From an uncultured Eubacteriales bacterium (GTDB taxonomy: Bacteria; Bacillota; Clostridia; Monoglobales; Monoglobaceae): 25,741 nt of DNA. Numbering within the stretch: the first letter of the stretch is position 1; the number at the start of each line of letters is the position of its first letter. The stretch is taken from assembly GCA_905198865.1 (NCBI GenBank), contig CAJKEB010000025.1, forward strand, positions 1 through 25,741, written 5' to 3'. The notes under the pieces were generated by a model. The model worked only from the letters and a program-made list of their open reading frames with translations. It searched no databases and had not been told where the DNA came from. Both the position numbers and the translations under genes were made by a program. This document shows, one piece after another, positions 22,688-25,741 of this stretch.

Positions 22688-23591
22688 TTTGAGCGTTAAT
22701 ATTGCAGGTGTGGAATGGAAAAATCCCGTTACCACCGGTTCTGGTACGTTCGGCTTCGGACATGAATATGCCGAATATTTTGACTTGTCAAATATCGGAG
22801 CTGTTTGCCTTAAGGCGCTTTCGGCTAAGCCGAGACTTGGCAATAAGTCTCCGAGAATTGCGGAGGTGACATCGGGTATATTAAACAGTGTAGGACTTCA
22901 AAATCCGGGCGCTGAATATTTCATTGAGCATGAGCTTCCGTGGCTCAGAAAGTTTGATACAAAGCTAATCGCAAACCTATGTGGTTCAGCTATAGAGGAC
23001 TATGTTGAAGTCGCTGAAATTTTGGATGACAAGCTGGATATGTTTGAACTCAACATTTCATGCCCGAACGTCAAGGAGGGCGGAATGGCTTTCGGAACAA
23101 ACGCCAAAATGGTCGAGGAGATTACATCAAAGGTTAAGGCGGTATCAAAGGTTCCGCTTATCGTGAAGCTTTCGCCCAACGTGACCGATATTGCCGAGAT
23201 GGCAAGAGCGGCGGAAGCCGGCGGAGCAGATGCTGTTTCGCTTATCAATACGCTTCTTGGTATGAAGATTGATATAAAAACCAGACGTCCTGTCCTCAAT
23301 AATAACATGGGCGGACTTTCAGGTCCGGCGGTTAAGCCTGTTGCAGTCAGAATGGTGTATCAGGTACGCCAGGCTGTTAAAATACCGATTATCGGAATGG
23401 GCGGCATATCGACCGGCGAGGATGCGATTGAATTTTTGCTTGCTGGCGCTGACGCAGTGTCAGTCGGAACTGCCGGAATAGTTGATCCCTATGCGTGGAT
23501 CAGGGTCAGGAACGGAATAAACGATTACCTTGACCAAAACGGCTTTGAAAGTGTTAAAGATATAGTCGGAAAGCTCGAATTAAACAGTTAA
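22680..23591 (+). CDS. pyrD: Dihydroorotate dehydrogenase B, catalytic subunit (class 1B)
   Basis: FMN enzyme oxidising dihydroorotate to orotate, working as a heterotetramer with PyrK and using NAD+. The 303 residues include KNPVTTGSGTFGFG (about 14-27), KALSAKPRLGNKSPRI, NSVGLQNPG (about 66-74), FELNISCPNVKEGG (about 122-135) with the catalytic cysteine, IVKLSPNV, and PIIGMGGISTGEDAIEFLLAGADAVSVGTA near 238-267, which binds FMN phosphate. The start is ATG 22680, 9 nt after GGAGG (22666-22670). It lies within the end of pyrK, so the two subunits are translationally coupled. A TTG directly before it is less likely. ligA follows after about 30 bp. Confidence 0.97.
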   Translation: MADLSVNIAGVEWKNPVTTGSGTFGFGHEYAEYFDLSNIGAVCLKALSAKPRLGNKSPRIAEVTSGILNSVGLQNPGAEYFIEHELPWLRKFDTKLIANLCGSAIEDYVEVAEILDDKLDMFELNISCPNVKEGGMAFGTNAKMVEEITSKVKAVSKVPLIVKLSPNVTDIAEMARAAEAGGADAVSLINTLLGMKIDIKTRRPVLNNNMGGLSGPAVKPVAVRMVYQVRQAVKIPIIGMGGISTGEDAIEFLLAGADAVSVGTAGIVDPYAWIRVRNGINDYLDQNGFESVKDIVGKLELNS

Positions 23592-23624
23592 ACCGATTTC
23601 AGTATTATTTTTAGAGTGGAATTT

Positions 23625-25616
23625 ATGAGTGATATAACCAAATCAAAAACGAGAGTTGAAGAATTAAAACAGATATTAAACGAGGCGAACAGGGATTATT
23701 ATGTATTGGACGCTCCGAAGATAAGCGACTTCGAGTATGACAGGCTTATGCGTGAGCTGATTGAGCTTGAAGAAGCGTATCCGGAGCTTAAAACCTCCGA
23801 TTCTCCGAGTCAGAGAGTCGGAGGTGAGGTTCTGACCGAGTTTGAACAGGTCGTGCATACAGTACAGATGCAGAGCCTTACCGATGTGTTTGACAAGCAG
23901 GAGCTGATTGACTTTGATAAGAGAACAGTGGCGGCTTTGGGAATTGAAAAGGTTGAATATGTGACAGAACTCAAGATTGACGGGTTATCCGTTTCGCTTG
24001 AGTACGTAAACGGCGAGTTTGTCAGAGGCTCGACCCGCGGCGACGGCAATGTCGGCGAGGATATAACAAATAACCTTAAAACCGTCAAAAGTATTCCGCT
24101 GAAGCTGACAGAACCCGTTCCGAGGCTTGAGGTCAGGGGCGAGGTGTTTATGCCGAAATCGGCGTTCTTAAAGCTTAATGAAATCCGTGAGCTATCCGGC
24201 GAACCGCTTTTTGCAAATCCGAGAAATGCGGCTGCCGGGTCACTCAGGCAGCTTGACAGCAGGATTGCCGCACAGAGAAACCTGGATATATTTGTATTTA
24301 ACGTCCAGTCCGCTGAAGGACTTGAATTTAAAACCCACAGCGAAAGCCTTGACTATATGGAAAAGCTTGGCTTCAAGGTCATTCCGGACAGGCGTATTCA
24401 GCACGGTATTGATGAGGTGTATGACGAAATAATGCGTCTGGGTGATCTCCGCGGTGAATTAACATTTGATATTGACGGTGCGGTTGTTAAGGTCAATGAC
24501 CTATACTCACGTGAGGTTTTGGGTCAGAATACAAAGACGCCTAAGTGGGCGACGGCGTATAAGTACCCGCCGGAGCAAAAAGAAACCGAGCTGCTTGATA
24601 TTGTTCTGCAGGTCGGCAGAACCGGAGTTGTCACGCCTAACGCAGTGTTTGAACCTGTGAGGGTTGCAGGTTCGCTTATCTCGCGCGCAACGCTCCATAA
24701 TATTGACAATATTCGCGCAAAGGATATTCGGATAGGTGATACGGTGATTATCCAGAAGGCCGGTGATGTTATCCCTGAGGTTGTCGGCGTTGTTAAATCA
24801 AAGCGTAAGCCGAATTCCGCAGTGTATGAGATGCCGAAGAACTGCCCGGTGTGCGGTGAACCGGTCGAGAGAATAGACGACGAGGCGGCAGTCAGATGTA
24901 CAAATTCAAACTGTCCGGCGCAGCAGCTCAGAAGCGTAATTCATTTTGCGTCAAAGCCGGCAATGAATATAGACGGTCTCGGTTCTGCTATCGTTGAAAA
25001 ATTCATGGATTTGGGGCTAGTAAAGACGCCGGGTGACTTGTATGAGCTTAAGGAAGAGGATATTTCAGGACTTGAAGGCTTTGGCGAGAAATCGGCGAAG
25101 AATCTGATAGAGTCAATCGAGAAGTCAAAAAGCAGAGGACTTGACAGAGTTCTTTTCGGCCTTGGAATACGGCTTATCGGCTCAAGAGCGGCTCAGCTGA
25201 TAGCTGAACGCTTCGACTCAATAGATGAGGTAATGAAAGCGGATGAGGAGCGGATTTCGGCTATTCCCGATATTGGCGAAAAGATGGCAAAGAGCCTTGT
25301 TCATTATTTTTCGGAGGAAGCCTCAATAAATCTGATTGAGCATCTGAGACGCTGCGGTGTAGATATGACTTATGAAAGCCAAAAGGCGAGTGATAAGTTC
25401 GACGGAAAAACTTTTGTTCTGACCGGAACGCTCCCGACCATGAAACGCAGTGAGGCAAAAAAGCTGATAGAGACAAACGGCGGCAAAGTCAGCGGCAGCG
25501 TGTCGAAGAAAACCGATTTCGTTGTTGCCGGTGAGGAAGCCGGAAGCAAACTCGACAAGGCAAATAGTCTGGGTATACCTGTATTAACCGAGCAGGAATT
25601 GCTTAATATGATATAA
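23625..25616 (+). CDS. ligA: NAD+-dependent DNA ligase
   Basis: Seals nicks in DNA during replication and repair, using NAD+ as the adenylate donor. The 663-residue protein has all parts. The Ia domain contains YYVLDAPKISDFEYDRL. The adenylation domain has the nucleophile in ELKIDG (Lys117), then the SRATLHN OB-fold region. The zinc finger is CPVCGEPVERIDDEAAVRC with NCPAQ following (about 403-428). Helix-hairpin-helix repeats follow (about 440-580), and a C-terminal BRCT domain covers about 588-663. ATG 23625 is preferred to GTG 23616, which overlaps the GAGTGGA ribosome site. It sits about 30 bp after pyrD without a visible promoter or terminator between, so it is probably transcribed with the pyr genes, whereas it more often follows pcrA in Bacillota. 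Confidence 0.97.
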   Translation: MSDITKSKTRVEELKQILNEANRDYYVLDAPKISDFEYDRLMRELIELEEAYPELKTSDSPSQRVGGEVLTEFEQVVHTVQMQSLTDVFDKQELIDFDKRTVAALGIEKVEYVTELKIDGLSVSLEYVNGEFVRGSTRGDGNVGEDITNNLKTVKSIPLKLTEPVPRLEVRGEVFMPKSAFLKLNEIRELSGEPLFANPRNAAAGSLRQLDSRIAAQRNLDIFVFNVQSAEGLEFKTHSESLDYMEKLGFKVIPDRRIQHGIDEVYDEIMRLGDLRGELTFDIDGAVVKVNDLYSREVLGQNTKTPKWATAYKYPPEQKETELLDIVLQVGRTGVVTPNAVFEPVRVAGSLISRATLHNIDNIRAKDIRIGDTVIIQKAGDVIPEVVGVVKSKRKPNSAVYEMPKNCPVCGEPVERIDDEAAVRCTNSNCPAQQLRSVIHFASKPAMNIDGLGSAIVEKFMDLGLVKTPGDLYELKEEDISGLEGFGEKSAKNLIESIEKSKSRGLDRVLFGLGIRLIGSRAAQLIAERFDSIDEVMKADEERISAIPDIGEKMAKSLVHYFSEEASINLIEHLRRCGVDMTYESQKASDKFDGKTFVLTGTLPTMKRSEAKKLIETNGGKVSGSVSKKTDFVVAGEEAGSKLDKANSLGIPVLTEQELLNMI

Positions 25617-25630
25617 CTTAATAAAAATAA

Positions 25631-25670
25631 GGAACTGCCCCATTTATATGAGGCAGTTTCTTGTTGTGTT
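25631..25670 (+). terminator. Intrinsic terminator after ligA
   Basis: GGAACTGCC (25631-25639) pairs with GGCAGTTTC (25652-25660), 9 bp with one G-U pair. Beyond a C-A mismatch there are three more pairs (CAT/ATG) and a TTAT loop. The tail TTGTTGTGTT is T-rich but broken by G. It closes the pyr-ligA unit. Confidence 0.75.
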
Positions 25671-25691
25671 ACAAATTATAGTTTATTTGAC

Positions 25692-25713
25692 TAAACCGCA
25701 ACTCGGCGGTTTA
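25692..25713. repeat. Perfect 8-bp inverted repeat near the right edge
   Basis: TAAACCGC (25692-25699) and GCGGTTTA (25706-25713) form a perfect stem around a 6-nt loop. No T-tract follows on either strand, so it is not a clear terminator. The flank to the window end is more GC-rich than the preceding intergenic sequence. It could belong to a feature that continues past 25741. Confidence 0.5.
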
Positions 25714-25741
25714 ATGCGAGCATCGGTAGGCGGACGAAGTC

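Noticed and set aside
25692..25741. Possible C-terminal end of a minus-strand gene (frame from the right edge ending in TAG at 25694-25692)
   Set aside because: Only 16 codons are visible, with no recognisable domain. The frame could equally be non-coding.

Overview
The window looks like chromosomal core sequence from a low-to-moderate-GC member of the Bacillota, most likely class Clostridia. The grounds are strong GGAGG-type ribosome sites, sigma-A-like promoters with 17-bp spacers, the miaB-ricA-mutS-mutL-miaA gene order shared in outline with Bacillus, a sepF-ylmH-divIVA division cluster, and a pyr operon with pyrR, a type-2 pyrF and the class 1B pair pyrK/pyrD. No rRNA, tRNA, CRISPR array, phage gene or transposase gene was found.

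Layout. (1) Positions 1-1300, minus strand: a NusG-domain-II protein and a Gx-family membrane protein (EetA/EetB-like pair) with a good promoter. A second minus-strand promoter at 82-110 fires off the left edge into an unseen gene. (2) 1338-11907, plus strand: a promoter and possible 24-codon leader ORF, then nicotinate phosphoribosyltransferase (pncB), a divergent PRPP synthetase (prs), miaB, a YlbF/RicA-like protein with a four-cysteine tail, mutS, mutL and miaA. An intrinsic terminator overlaps the miaA stop codon. The run joins NAD/PRPP supply, the two steps of ms2i6A tRNA modification, and mismatch repair. (3) 11948-16215: a strong promoter, then an HlyD-like envelope protein, yggS, sepF, ylmH and divIVA, ended by an intrinsic terminator. 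(4) 16251-17726: lspA and an RluD-family pseudouridine synthase. (5) 17812-25670: a consensus-like promoter, a hairpin at the transcript 5' end, then pyrR-pyrB-pyrC-pyrF-pyrK-pyrD and, unusually, ligA, closed by a terminator. These make UMP from carbamoyl phosphate and aspartate, except that pyrE and carAB are not here.

The most notable non-genic item is a 96-bp element at 21761-21856 between pyrF and pyrK. It has 19-bp terminal inverted repeats (17/19 matching) and is flanked by a perfect 5-bp direct repeat, TACTG. This is the anatomy of a miniature inverted-repeat transposable element (MITE) sitting inside an otherwise tight biosynthetic operon. Other points worth a look are the absence of a recognisable PyrR-binding leader despite pyrR, a hairpin at the predicted pyr transcription start, a tandemly duplicated ribosome-binding site before the Gx gene, and the cysteine-tailed RicA-like protein next to miaB. 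Most of the window is ordinary core metabolism, and I see no evidence for a large novel system.
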